DNA of 64,000 bases from Falciphora oryzae. Taxonomy: Eukaryota > Ascomycota > Sordariomycetes > Magnaporthales > Magnaporthaceae. Under the pieces are notes generated by a model. It was given only the letters and a program-made list of their open reading frames with translations. It had not been told where the DNA came from and did not search any database. Positions 32,329 to 43,846 of the stretch are shown here, piece by piece. The DNA lies in the NCBI GenBank assembly GCA_000733355.1, contig JNVV01000009.1, positions 287,521 to 351,520 of the forward strand. The letters run 5' to 3'. Position 1 is the first letter of the stretch. The number at the start of each line of letters is the position of its first letter. The position numbers and the translations under genes are program-made.

Positions 32329-33737
32329 CCGAAGGTGTTAATTATTAGTAAAGGTAGCACAGCCATGAGGAACGAACGACGAGGAAGTCTTGGTGATACC
32401 TGAGAGCATGCTGAAGATAATTTATCGTGACTCTAATAAATCTTCATCTCCGGTCACAGCAAGCCGCATCGGTTAAAACAACATCGGCGCTCGGGCTGGG
32501 AGGGCCGGCCCCATCTGCTCGACAGGGCTGCGAGGTTCTTGGTGAGGAAAACGATACGCGATAACAGTCAAGATGGCAAAGTGATAAGGGAAATTGAGAT
32601 TCCAAAGGTGATGGGGATACCAGCCTCCTGAGCACGGATCGGGGTAACATGTACATCCCACGATCAAGGTGAAAACTGGGACGGCCCCTTCTCCCTCCTT
32701 CTCCCTCTCGCTCGCCACGAGGCCAGACGAACAACACACCAGCTCATGAAGTGAGGCGAAGGAATGAGCTGTTGCTTTCCGTTGGTTGTCGGGCTCGCAT
32801 TTCTCAAGATTGCCCCACTGACAACGGAGCTCATGCCCCGAAGCTGGTTCGCGCCCGTCACTGTAGTCGGGCGAGCTGCGTGGCTTGCCGCTTGCGTATG
32901 TCTGCCTTGGTTGATGCCTAACGACAGCCCACAGCCCGGGTCGCCACTCCACATCCGTCGACCCCATTTCAGACTTCTCGAAAGCAAGCCCGTCGCAAAT
33001 CTACAAAAGTTTCACTGCTCCGCAAATAATGTCTACCGCACTACTTCCTAAGAGCCATGTTGTTTGATGGTTTTACGAAAGCTCACATTGATCGACGCTC
33101 CTCTTCGCCGCGAGTGCGGAAGCCCAAAAGTGAGGCGAAGTCACGAGCTTTCGATTGGCTATCGAGCGGCGCTCAATGCTAGATACCACCCCGCGGACCC
33201 GGAAGTTGGCTCCCAAGAACCGGAGGGCTGCAGGGGGTCCGTGTTTCCCCAGCCCAGTCATGTTGGGCTGCTTTGGGGCTTCTCCGTGGTGGGTTTGATA
33301 GCGCATCATCAATAGCTGGGGTGCTGCTCTCCACCGGCAGCAGCAGAGGTTTTCTCCGGCGGGAATCGTTAGCACGCCGAAGCAATTTCTTCCCTTTTCG
33401 CCTCAAACTTCCACCTTAGCAACCATCGCCTCTAGAAACCAAGCATTTGCGAGAGAAACCAATTATCTTATTATTATCGGACCTAACGGGACGCCTGGGT
33501 GATCTCAAGGAAAGCGAGTCCACTACGAGCGGCCTTGTCACAGCGCTGAAGTTGATTCCGGCGCCGTCAAGCCGCTGGAGCGACGAATTCCTAAACCCCA
33601 GCAGAGTGCACGCACCCGGATCCCAGACTTTTTATGGCGCGTGTCAGGGGTGAAATCAATGTAAGAAACATCGAGGTTTCTCTGCTCAAACATTTTCCAA
33701 TATTTCCCTAACATTCTATGCAACGTCGAAGCTCAAG
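32329..33737. other. Divergent intergenic region
   Basis: About 1.4 kb between minus- and plus-strand membrane genes. Two related segments (near 32750 and 33130) share gtgaggcgaag followed by gagct. No gene supported. Confidence 0.35.
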
Positions 33738-34737
33738 ATGCCTGTCCCTTCCTATGGATCGCACGCCGAGGTAAGGCTCGGGTGCAATGCGACACGACGA
33801 CGCGACGAAGAGGGCCACGCGTCGCCTCTTCCCCCTCGAGCCCCTTTCGGCGAATTGCAAAGCGACACTCCTGAGATGCACCAGGTTTATTCTCGGCCTA
33901 TCGACGACAAGGATCACGAGAAACTACAAAGCCAACTCAAAAGTATTGAACCAAAACATTCCGCCCCAAAAGCCAGAACCAACTCGCACGCTGGACCCGA
34001 AGGCTTGGCTTTCATAGGCCGGGGCTCCACGATCGGTGAAGTGGCCGGCCGGTCTCATCTTGACACCGGCCCCGGGGCTTCATCGTATGTTCGTTCGCGC
34101 ACCAGGTCTCGGGAGAAAGAGGAACAAGCAGCGCTTTCTGCGCTGCGCCCAAGGAGTGACGGAGATGCGGCAAATGCCACCACAGATTTCTTGCGGCACA
34201 AGAGGCTCGACATGGCCCTAATGGCTATTTCAATCATCGGCGCCATGTTGATGACACAATGGCGTTGTCTATTTTATGAGGGTGTGGTCATGAGAGACGT
34301 CAAGGATATCCTCCAAGGCGGCGCCCTCAATACAAGTGTAAGTGACCTTCTCGCCCTCTACGATCCCCGAGTTCAAGACGAGGCAATCTGGGCCTAGACC
34401 TACCAGCTACCTCGTGTTTAGAAAGGAAGTCATATTGTTATCACGTACTGACTCACATGATATCTGGAACAAGCTACCCAATCCCTCTATCATCCTTTAC
34501 CGAATCTCTATCATTCTTAACCATCCCAGCGTCCTCGTCCTGGGGATCATGGCCAACTTTAGCGCCCTCACACTTTACTACCAACTTCATCGCGGAAAGA
34601 AGCATCAAGACCTCGCTCTGATTGCCATTGTCGGCTTCAGCGTGGTGATTGGAATGCTCGTGGGCATCGACACGAGGACTATCCTACTCCGCGTCACGCC
34701 CTGGACCGGCATACTTGCCATCAGGTTCGGATCGTGA
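33738..34737 (+). CDS. Hypothetical protein with C-terminal membrane helices
   Basis: Starts at ATG 33738. Exon 1 has a polar, basic N-terminal half (RTRSREKEEQAALSALR) followed by a helix, LDMALMAISIIGAMLM. A donor gtaagt follows LNTS at ~34338. A plausible acceptor (aacaag) near 34473 joins to LPNPSIILYRISIILN, with helices VLVLGIMANFSALTLYY and LALIAIVGFSVVIGMLVGI, stop at 34737. If unspliced, exon 1 would stop at 34397. About 290 aa spliced. Probable small multipass membrane protein; function unknown. Divergent from the membrane gene at 30.5-32.3 kb. Confidence 0.5.
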
Positions 34738-35319
34738 AACACAAAATCAACCTGGTCATCAAGCAAAACTTTCCATACACTGGGGATTATTTGTTGCTCG
34801 GGGAGCATGTCATACAAGCTGAGCCACTCCGCATTCTCCCCTTTACACTGTCGACCCTTGCCCCTTCATTGTCTAAACGAGGCCAAAAGACTACGGCTAG
34901 CTCAAAGTCGAAGAAGTGCCACGCTTTATTTCTGGTTGCAGTTTCTTGTTCAAATTTGAGAGATTTTAGGTGTTATAAAGAAAATGGATATCTCTGTGAT
35001 AGCGGCGCTTGGCGCAGAGGCGTGCCAGGCTGTCGGGACCACGCCGCCTCCCGAACAATCCAAGAGAAGCTCTTGGCGATGTATATAAGGGCAAGAGGTC
35101 CCCCTACCTTCTAGCAACTCTACTTTGTTCTTCAAACAATTATCACCACAAAAACATTCATTATTTTGCTGTCATCGCCTTTGCGTCGGCTTGGACAGTT
35201 CGAATCGCCATCTTTCCAGCGATACATGGCAGGGAAAATCAGGGCTGCTCGGTTTAATTAGCCCTCGGCGCTAAGGTCACTTCTCGCGTGTGTAGGTATT
35301 GTTGCGAGTCCATGTATTA
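34738..35319. other. Intergenic, possible orphan promoter
   Basis: Contains a good TATA-like motif (gatgtatataaggg, ~35078-35090) followed by C/T-rich then A-rich sequence, resembling a rightward core promoter. The MITE at 35320 begins ~230 bases downstream. No coding sequence follows it. Confidence 0.35.
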
Positions 35320-35340
35320 GGGCAGGTTTGGTGGTAAAGG

Positions 35341-35641
35341 TGTTGGTAGGAGTATGTACTCCTGTGGGCTCGGAGATCTCCAAAACAGGGTGAACAATGA
35401 TCCCTTATATCAGAGGAATCATAATCTATTGTGCACGAAGAGGAAAGGAATCTATCTGCCAGAGAGGGAGCAGAAGGGAGGCTATATATACATGATCCAG
35501 ATCACCAAAGGGCCCTTCCCCTGCTCCCAGCCTCCGCGGGCTTGCGGGTCCTCGGATCCCGTGATCAGAGATCACGGGACCGGAGGATCCGACTCTCTCT
35601 AGGCTCTGCCGATTGCCTGCACAGGCCAGTGCAATCCAACA
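35341..35641 (-). repeat. 3' LTR of the copia element (type 1 U3)
   Basis: 301 bp, TGTTGG...CCAACA ends. On the element strand it holds a TATA box (gtatatatagcc) and a palindrome TCCCGTGATC/GATCACGGGA at 35557-35579. Internal sequence next to it on the element strand is an A-rich polypurine-like tract followed by gttgccgg. Confidence 0.9.
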
Positions 35642-35791
35642 CCGGCAACTTTTTTTTTTGTGCAGGCAATTGGGAGATCCTTTCCCGTGACAGATCCCGT
35701 GATCCAAGCTCTATTGGATTTTGTAAGGTAAATAACAAAGGGAATTTCCGGACCAAGTAGTCCGGATCAGGAAAAGAGTGAATAGCCGCTT

Positions 35792-36106
35792 TTAAAGCGG
35801 CTCGTCGCTTTTAATAGCGACAATAGCAACGATGACGTGATGGGGTCCACCGGATTTGGCTTGCGGTGCGCGGGCAGAGCGGTGGGTGGTGCAATTAGAA
35901 AGCACAATAGCAGTGAATAACCTTAGCGGGCTATTTAGGTTGTAACTTAATGCGGGACAATAGGAACGCAGATCAAGGACTTTTTGCAGGCCGGATTTAG
36001 GCTTTATAAAGAGCTTTCCTTCCGGCCTTTGAGAGGTCGGGTAATTTGATCTGGTAAACTTCGTTGATTTAGATCGTCCGCCTGTATTATCCTCTGTTTG
36101 CAGCAT
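35792..36106 (-). other. Open frame at the 3' end of the copia element
   Basis: A 104-codon minus frame between the RNase H region and the 3' LTR. No recognised domain; it may be chance, or the 3' end of an extra element-encoded frame. Confidence 0.2.
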
Positions 36107-36194
36107 TTCTACCCGCTTTATTCGATCAGTCTTCTGTCGTTTAACCTTTCGATCGCTCTTGTTACCATAGGCAACAAGAAGGGCAGCACCTAGT

Positions 36195-36660
36195 TTGGCG
36201 CGGTCGCTAAAAAGGCTTAAAAGCTTCGATTTGTCGCGCGCAGCGGTGGCAGATCCTCAAAGCGGCTTTAGGGCATTGCCGCTAAGGCTTTCGATTTCGC
36301 GCTGGTCAATCCTGCACCTACGGTCGCGTTTGTGCCTGCGCCCGCTCCCGATTTGGCTGTCGATCAGTTTTTTAACCAATTCGACGATGACTTCGATTTC
36401 GAGAATGCCGATCCTGCGCCTGCTTCGTCGGACAAGAAGAAGGCTATCAAAATCGTTAGACCCGTTGTTGGCGGTAAGACGGTTTTTACACCGGGTCCGC
36501 GCGGCGGAAAGGGCGCCCTACGCGCGGTCCTTTGCTTGGGTTGCCTGAAGTCCGCTTTCGCCGGTAAAATGAAGGAAGGCGATAGTTGCCGGGATACAAT
36601 CCCGGCTAAAAAGCGCTACTAGCTGTGCGCGTTAGGCCATACCTGCCAGCCCATGTAAGC
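36195..36660 (+). pseudogene. Antisense Cys-rich zinc-binding-like ORF inside the copia element
   Basis: On the strand opposite to pol, a frame reads GIAAKAFDFALVNPAPTVAF, then an acidic FDDDFDFENADPAP, then basic GKTVFTPGPRGGKG. A Cys-rich end follows (CLGCLKSAFAG, GDSC, then after one in-frame TAG, LCALGHTC). Upstream, another in-frame TAG (~36268) also interrupts it. Both fit CAG or CpA-type RIP changes. The CxxC...C...CxxGHxC layout resembles short Cys-cluster proteins that occur in many copies in Sordariomycete genomes. Function unknown. Confidence 0.45.
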
Positions 36661-37249
36661 ATTTCGATTTTCCTAAGTTTTTTTTAAAGCTCGTTTTAAC
36701 TATCCTCTAATCCCTCGATCGCGTTACGTCCGGCGTTTAAGTTTATGGTGGAATAGGGTCGCGATAATCGCGATAAAAAGGTAAGTTTGTTTTCCTAATT
36801 TGGTGCTTTAAGTGCGCTTGTTAACGTATTTTTTGTAATCTTTAAACTTTTAATAAATGGCGTATCGCTACCAAATGCATATTGCAATTGGCAGCTAAGG
36901 ATGGGGAGGGTTAGGAAGATACTAATGCCGACCTTTTAATAATATCGCGATTAAAGCGGAAGGCGGCGGGCCGCGCGGCCGCTTTGAGAATGTACGAAGC
37001 TGCCTGGCTGGGAGATGGCAAAGATGACGAGGAGGAGGAGTGAAGGAAAGTTAACGGGATATTTGGAAAAGTCTGGTTGTGAAATCGTTTGTTGTTTTCG
37101 GTATAGTCGTTTTGTTGCTCTTTTGATTTAAGCATTTTTGTTTTGTCGATTTTTGCGTTGTTTTTAGGGATTTTAGCGTTTTAGTACCATGGAAAACGAT
37201 TTTGTATGCATTCCTTAGCTTTTTTTTATTTGTAATCCCGCTTTACCCA

Positions 37250-40200
37250 TCCTTCCACTTTCACAGTGGTTAAATTGCTATTTACAAGGTCCTCCAAAGC
37301 TTTATTTAGCAGCTTTTTTGTTATAGCGTTAGCCGGGTTGTCTGCCCCTGCGATCCATTTGATCTCGTCGATTTCGCGCGTTTCGTAGGATTCGCAGAAA
37401 GCTATGATATTTATTATAAGGCGTTTTTCCGTAATAGTTCCAAACTAAACAAAGCATTAGTAAAGCGAGAAGCTGTCGGTGCAAATAATCAATTTGCAGG
37501 GGGGTAGATCCAGCCTTTTACAAATCGTTGCGAGCGTTGTTTTTAAAACATAGCCAGTATCGAAGCCGTTAATTATGCCGTAGATTTCGTTCGCCAGAAC
37601 GCTTTTTATAACCCTTTTGCATTTTACGGAGCTTTAATGCAGGATATTGCTAGTAACCCGGAAGCTGTTTTCCTATTTTATAGCTCTTTTATTGCTTAGG
37701 ACGATTACAAAGCCGATTTGTAAACTAAGGTTTTTATTGTTAGCGAAAGACCCGTCTACAAATACATACAAACTGGCTGTTTGCAAATCTAATTGCACGT
37801 AATTTAAACCTTTGTTTGCGTTATCGATCTGCTATTAGATCCTTTTGTTAAGCTTAAATACGTTTGTATTTGCAGGATTTTTGGCTTATGCAGCTATAAA
37901 GTAGTCGAAAGCGGCTTCTAGTTGGCATATCGAATTTATATATGCCTTTCGTGCGCGTTGTACGACGTACTGCTATTAGGTATCGTTTAATCCAGCAGTT
38001 ACTAGCTTTAGACGATCTGCCTGTCCCTTTTGCTGCATAGTAATAGCGTTTTGTTTAACCAAAATTTTGCACCCGTTAAAGTTGCCTTCGTTTCCGGGGT
38101 GCAGGATCGATTTCGGTTTCGCTTTAAACCCGGCTTTTTAAAGCGCTATTTCCTCCCTTTGCATGAATTCGGCGTTACCTAAGTTCAAAATGTCGTCGGT
38201 TTATATGCCAACTATTCCAAAGCTTTGGCCGATTTTTAAAACAAACAAATACGGATTATATTTCAAAGTGGAATAGTCTAGGCGTTTTTTATAGTGTTTT
38301 TGGTACGTAACGAACTAGTGCAACCCTGCTTCGGCCAATCCGTAAAGCGGTTTAATCAGCTAAAAGGCCGTGCCTTTTAGGTACCGATATTCTAGCTTTT
38401 TAGGAAGGCGCAAAATAACCTCCCTTTGCAGTTTTATTTCGGATTGAATGTACGTTTGGCTAATGTTTTTAATTATTAGTATAAAGCTTCGTTTTATAAA
38501 GGACGGGCTAATCGCGAGGATTAGGTGTTAGCTATATCGCATAATCGTTAGGGACTGGGTAAAAAGGCTTTTTTTTTCCCAATCGCTATATCTTTGCACC
38601 ATAAATTTCGACTTCTTATAAGGGATCGAATTAATGCTTTTAACTTTTTTAATAAAGCGGGACTTAAAGATTTTCGCGCTACTAATGCCGCTTAATTTAA
38701 TCGGTTTAATTACTCCGGCGGCAAAAAGTGCCTCGATTTTAAACTAGTCGGACTTTTCGAATAGGCGTCCGGGAGTTTTAATTTTGCCCTTTTATCAGTA
38801 TTAAAGCGCTAAACGTAGGGATTCCTTTTTTTTTGGGGCTAGGAATGCCGTTGCTGTTTGGCGCGGGGGTCGTCCTCGTCGTTTGGGGGCTGGTGCCTCG
38901 GGTGCCGTTAGTACCGGTGCCTTTTAGGCAGGTGCCCTCCGTGGTCTACCGGGCCTAGCGGATACGGGTACGGGTGCAATTTCGATTTCGGAAAGGGCTT
39001 CGCTATTGCTGGACGCGCTTGCCGTTACAGTTTTCGTAATTTTTGGCGGTTTCCCTTTCCGTTTTGGTTTCGTTTGTGGCGGATATTCGAACGGGGTTGG
39101 TTGCTTTTCCGTATTTGCAGTTTCCTACTTTTACGTTTTGTGGTATGGCTTACAGGCAATGTTCCGGAACGTTAAAGGGCCGTTAACAGTTTCGATCATT
39201 ACCTCGTTATTTGCTACCTAAAGGACTTTATACGGTCCTTTCCATTTGCCGTTTTCCCTATGCACTAACACTTTTGTTCCTAAAGCCAGCGCTTTAGGCA
39301 ACGTGCTTTCCGTGTTTGGCCCGTTGCGTATGTTTAATGCGTCCTATACCTTGCGCTTAGCGTGGAGCTTTCGGAGCTCACTTATGGCTTTGGTAATCGC
39401 TGCCGCTTTTTAAACCTAGCTTTTTATCGGAAGGGAGTTGTTGTTAATGCGTGGCATGGTTCCGAAAACGAGCAGCGTAGGGATGAGGCCGTTAGGGCCT
39501 GCCGTGTCGTTTATAGCTTTGATAGCTCTTTGGAGCACGGAATCGGGGTGCAGATCGGGGCATTTCTTCCGGATTATTTCGTAAGTTCGGCGGAGTGGTC
39601 CGTAGTACCTTTCCACTTTGCCTATCGACTAGTGCGCCTTTATTAGGACCTGGCTGCAAGTGATCCCAAAAAGTTTTGCTTCCGTTTGGAATTCGCTCGC
39701 GGCAAAGTTGGTACCTGCGTTGTGGGATAGCACATTTGGGGGCCCCAGATAAGTATCCAACCAGCAGCGTTTAAGAGCTTCCCAAGTCTTTTTTGCGCTT
39801 ATTGTTAGTAGGAGTATGTACTCCTGTGGGCTCGGAGATCTCCAAAATAAGGTGAACAATAATCCCTTATATCAAAGGAATTATAATCTATTATGCACGA
39901 AGAAGAAAGGGATTTATCTGCTAGAAAGGGAGGGCAACCAAGCCCTTATATACATTGCCTGTAAAGCTTGGCCCTCCAGGTTACGGGGTCCGTAAAACCC
40001 CGTAGGCCAGGGCCTCCCAGGCCCTCCAGGCCTCCAGATCCCTTAAATGCATGCGCTAAAATAATAATGCAATTATGCTGGAATTATAATCTAACACTTA
40101 TGTCTTTTAGGAACGTTGCGGCACTGAATGCTGTGCTCGCATCGATTATATGAAATATTGGTTTGCTGTCCAGTTGCATTACGTTAGCAACGACCTCGTA

Positions 40201-40860
40201 ATTAAAGTCGAAATCGTTTTTAAGCGTGAATTGAAAACGCTGTAGTGCGGGTGCTTTAATTTGATAGTAATGGCATACGCGATTAATTATTTCCAAAGCG
40301 TTGCGATTAGCTTTATAGCCTGCCCGCTGTAAAATAGTCCAAAGCTTTTCGACGGAAGGGTGGCTAAAGCGTTTATGCACGCGTTTAAGCTTAGCCTCCG
40401 TTAAAACGGCTGCTTTTACGCTTTTTGGTTCCGTTATAAACGATACGCTTATTATTACATAGCTAACGTCGTTAAGGAAAAACTAAAGGTAACCGTAGCG
40501 TCGTATAATCGGCACGCGTTTACCGAGCTTGGTTACTAGCTCGTTGCGGGTATTATCGAGGTAAACCCCAAACGCGTCCATATTATCAATGCAAAGGAGG
40601 AACGGTATAGGCGTAAGCACCATATGGAACGTGATAAAGCCTATCGGGGTCGAAAGGGTGATTTTTCCGACGCTGGAAATGGCTTTTCCTAATCCAAAAC
40701 GCATACGTCTTTTTTTTTTGCTAATATCCAGGTCGAAATCAGGCAAATGGCGTTATAGGGCTCGGAACTGGGTCGTTCCTGCAATTAAAACTTTTGCCGC
40801 TCCGGTATTTGGAATAATGCCGTACTATTTATCGGTGGTTATAAGCATGTATTAAACAAA
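37250..40860 (-). pseudogene. copia pol: protease, integrase, reverse transcriptase, RNase H (degraded)
   Basis: Protease region at 40483-40746 (PFLLCIDNMDAFGVYLDNT). Gag-pre-integrase at 40084-40380 (MHKRFSHPSVEKLWTILQRA). Integrase core fragments at 39416-39859 (WLDTYLGPPNVLSHNAGTNF; ERYYGPLRRTYEII). The reverse transcriptase active-site region near 38190-38215 reads TDDILNLG after a stop where copia elements have a YVDDI-type motif. The RNase H start near 37700-37765 reads FVDGSFANNKNL. Dozens of TAA/TAG codons interrupt it. The solo LTR at 39803 splits the integrase from the pre-integrase part. Confidence 0.85.
39803..40096 (-). mobile_element. Solo LTR (type 2 U3), nested in copia pol
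   Basis: 294 bp, TGTTAG...CTAACA, flanked by a perfect CTTAT duplication (39798-39802 and 40097-40101). Nearly the same as the LTRs at 43847 and 45918 in reverse orientation. It arose by insertion of a type-2 element and LTR-LTR recombination. Confidence 0.92.
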
Positions 40861-41899
40861 TACCTGCTTTGCTAACGCGGTGGGTTCCTTTTTGGCTGAT
40901 CCCAAAGTTTCGGGATGCAGTTGGTGCAGGAAGGCCTCGTTAGCGAGGTACGTTGCTATGGCCGGTGTTATAAAATAAGTGCTCGCTAAATTAAATTCGT
41001 TATTTGTTGTTTGATCGGAATCGTATTCGTCCGTAGCTTCCGTGTCTTCCTTGTCGCTGCTGCCGGGCTCGTAAGCTGCGAGGAATTAGGTGTATCCCTT
41101 CCTCGACTTTTTACGAGCTTCCTGCCTTCGTTTTTATAACGCTTTAAATACTTTCTATTTTTAAGGCGTATGATTTTTGGAGCGGTGACCAGGCTTTCCG
41201 CAAATCTAGCACTCCAATTTGCGTTTCCATAATCTACTGGGACTATTACCGGTACGGTTGCTTATCCGCTGATTAAAACGAGTAGCGTTTCCGAACCGGC
41301 GCTTTACGAAATGGATGCTTAAAGCGTTAACGTTCTTTTCCATTTGCATCGTGCTTTTAAACTGGGAGGCCAAAGCTTTAAAGGTCTTTTCTAGCTTAAA
41401 AAAAGCTATTTTAAGCTCGGGAACTTTTTAAACTGCCCGGAAGGTGCTCGTTATAAGCTGGTGGTCCTTTTAATATGCCGGACCCAATACTTGTTAATAA
41501 ATTTGTAATTTGTCGAAAAGGGTTTGCAGTATTTCCATATTGGATTTTCCTGCGTTTTCGCTTTCGGAACGTATAATCTAGAAGGTGACCGAGCTCCAGT
41601 CTATGTAGTACTGCTATTTATTAACTTTAGTATCGAAGTGCTTTTAGCGGGCCAAGTATAATGCCTTAAAGGTTTGGCCTTTACCTATTTTGAAAGTGAA
41701 GTATTAAGCGGTACGGCTTTAAAAGGTTAATGGGAATAGCGCATAGAACTATGAAAGGGGTATTCCAAGCATTTCGCACGTGTTTGTGAAAAATAGGACT
41801 TTATCGTTAAGGATATCGTATTGTTCCCCGGTGTAGCTGTGGGCCTTGTCCTATGCCTGTTTGAATGCCTTTATTATGCTCGTATCGATTATAGCATTG

Positions 41900-42880
41900 G
41901 GTATTTCGACAAATGGGAGCTTCCGGTAGTTCGATAGTGGGGGAGGTGTTGTTTCGTACCGGGCTAGGACCGGGGTTTCGAAGCGAAATCGTTAGCGCAA
42001 TGTTTCGTCCGTTAGCCGCGTTTGTTAGGCTTCGAGGTAGGTTTGGTGGTGGCGTTTTATTGTTTGGGTAGGCGCCGCGGTGGTCGTTAGCGGCTTTAAA
42101 AAAGAATTTCCGAAATTATTAAAATTTGCAGACCTTTTTTCCTTTGGTGGCAAGGGTGGCGGAGTTAACTACGAGTAGGTGTTTAGCTTTACCGGTCGGG
42201 GTGGCGGTGGGCTTATTAGTAGGTTTGATGGTAGGCCTGTCCCGTTTGGCGTCGGATTACCGCGATCCCGTTTAGGGGATCGTGAGCGCGTCGTTTCGTT
42301 TGTTGATCGCTTGCGAGTTAAGGAAAAAGGCGAGGGGGGCGAAGGGGGCGCTCGGGCCAAAGTTCCTGCCTCGGGCTGCTTTCCAGCCGAGGCCTTTTTT
42401 ATCGGCTTGTAATTATGGGAAGGGGGTTAACGTGTTCCCTCGATCGCCGCGTTTTGTGCCTTTGTCTTTGTAAGGAATTTTGCGAAGCGGATGGTAACTT
42501 TAAACGTTGTATGGCTTGGGAGGGTGATTTTTCGTTTGGCTAAGAAGGCTTTAAACGCTCGTGTGATCCGGATATCTGAATCTTTAAAATGTTACTGGGT
42601 CCATCCCTTAAAATCCTCGAAGTAGGCAGCAAGTAGGTTTTCGCTTTCGTATAACCTGTTCGCGATTATCGTTTTGATGATTCAAATGTTGCGGCGCTCG
42701 TTAAATACGTCGTTCGGTAAACATCCTAAGGTAAAGTTCTGCTCGTCGTAAAACTGCAGGTCGCATACGGCGAAAGCAGTTTTCGGCAAACCGAAATCGA
42801 CGAGGGCATTTAGGAGCTCCTAATTTAGGATCCCTTGCTCCTTGCGCTCGTCGTCGTCCGGGTTGGCTGATCCGGATATG
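41900..42880 (-). pseudogene. copia gag (degraded, start codon lost)
   Basis: Aligns with the better-preserved gag at 44470-45420. Pieces on the minus strand include LPKTAFAVCDLQFYDEQNF and a Ser/Pro/Arg-rich tail (APPSPPSPFSLTRKRS). The start ATG of the related gag (atgtccggatcagc) is here ATA at 42877-42879, a CpA-to-TpA change on the plus strand. Confidence 0.7.
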
Positions 42881-43208
42881 TTGTCGGGGTTGGCAAGTAG
42901 TATTGCCTTGTGATTTTTTGGTCCAAAAGCCGCTTTGGCCTGCTGGCAGGTCGGGGCTTTCGGGGATTACGCAACGCCTTCCGCGAAGATCGTTAAGTCT
43001 TTTAACCAAAAGCCGCTTTGGCCTGCTGGCAGGTCGGGGCTTTTAGGAGAGTTTTGCCGGTTTTCCTCGAATGCGCTACCGAGCGGGAGATTTGGGGTCT
43101 CCTGCTCCAGGTCCTTTAAAAAACCGCTTTGGCTTGCTGGCAGGTCGGGGCTTTCGAAAAAACCCTTTACCTTGCTTATTTGTGTTGCCTTAAAGCAACA
43201 CTAATTAG

Positions 43209-43509
43209 TGTTAGTAGGAGTATGTACTCCTGTGGGCTCGGAGATTTCCAAAACAGGGTGAACAATGATCCCTTATATTAGAGGAATTATAATTTATTGT
43301 GCACGAAGAGGAAAGGAATTTATCTGCCAGAGAGGGAGCAGAAGGGAGGCTATATATACATGATCCAGATCACTAAAGGGCCCTTCCCCTGCTCCCAGCC
43401 TCCGCGGGCTTGCGGGTCCTCGGATCCCGTAATTAAAGATCACGGGACCGGAGGATCCGACTCTCTCTAGGCTCTGCCGATTGCCTGCACAGGCTAGTGC
43501 AATTTAACA
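43209..43509 (-). repeat. 5' LTR of the copia element
   Basis: 301 bp, homologous to 35341-35641 over full length with mostly C-to-T or G-to-A type differences (for example gatcagagatc versus aattaaagatc in the palindrome). TGTTAG...TTAACA ends (mutated TGTTGG...CCAACA). Confidence 0.9.
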
Positions 43510-43846
43510 AAAGGTGTTTTTTGTTTTTTCCATACAAAAGCTATAAACCGACGGTTTTTTCCAAATTTAAATCTGATGTAATTTTTACAAAACTTGATAA
43601 AAATAAAATTTTAACTGTTAATTGGTTCTTTTTTAACCAAACGTTTTAAGCTTTTAAATGCACTTGTTGGTAAAGGGATTTCTAAGCACCAAAAAAACTA
43701 GCAAAAAACAAAAAACCAAAAAACCATTTACCACCAAACTGCTTTTAGGATGTCCGTTATTTAGGGCGTGTTTGGTGGTAAAGGTGTTTTTTGTTTTTTT
43801 TATACAAAAGCTATAAACCGACGGTTTTTTCCAAATTTAAATCTAA

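Larger units (their letters stand above)
35341..43509 (-). mobile_element. Ty1/copia LTR retrotransposon, 8,169 bp, RIP-degraded
   Basis: Bounded by 301-bp LTRs (35341-35641 and 43209-43509) and by a perfect 5-bp duplication AAAGG (35336-35340 and 43510-43514). Coding order on the minus strand is gag, protease, gag-pre-integrase, integrase, reverse transcriptase, RNase H, which is the copia order. All frames are interrupted by many stops. A solo LTR is inserted at 39803-40096. The element sits inside MITE copy 1. Confidence 0.9.
35320..43744. mobile_element. MITE copy 1 (251 bp), split by the copia element
   Basis: Left end 35320-35340, right end 43510-43744. Removing the LTR element and one copy of its AAAGG duplication leaves exactly 251 bp. 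The left terminal inverted repeat is GGGCAGGTTTGGTGGTAAA. The right end reads atttaccaccaaactgctt, its complement with two C-to-T changes. TTA flanks both sides (35317-35319 and 43745-43747). TTA duplication and a GGGC-type terminus fit PIF/Harbinger-derived MITEs. No coding capacity. Confidence 0.85.
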
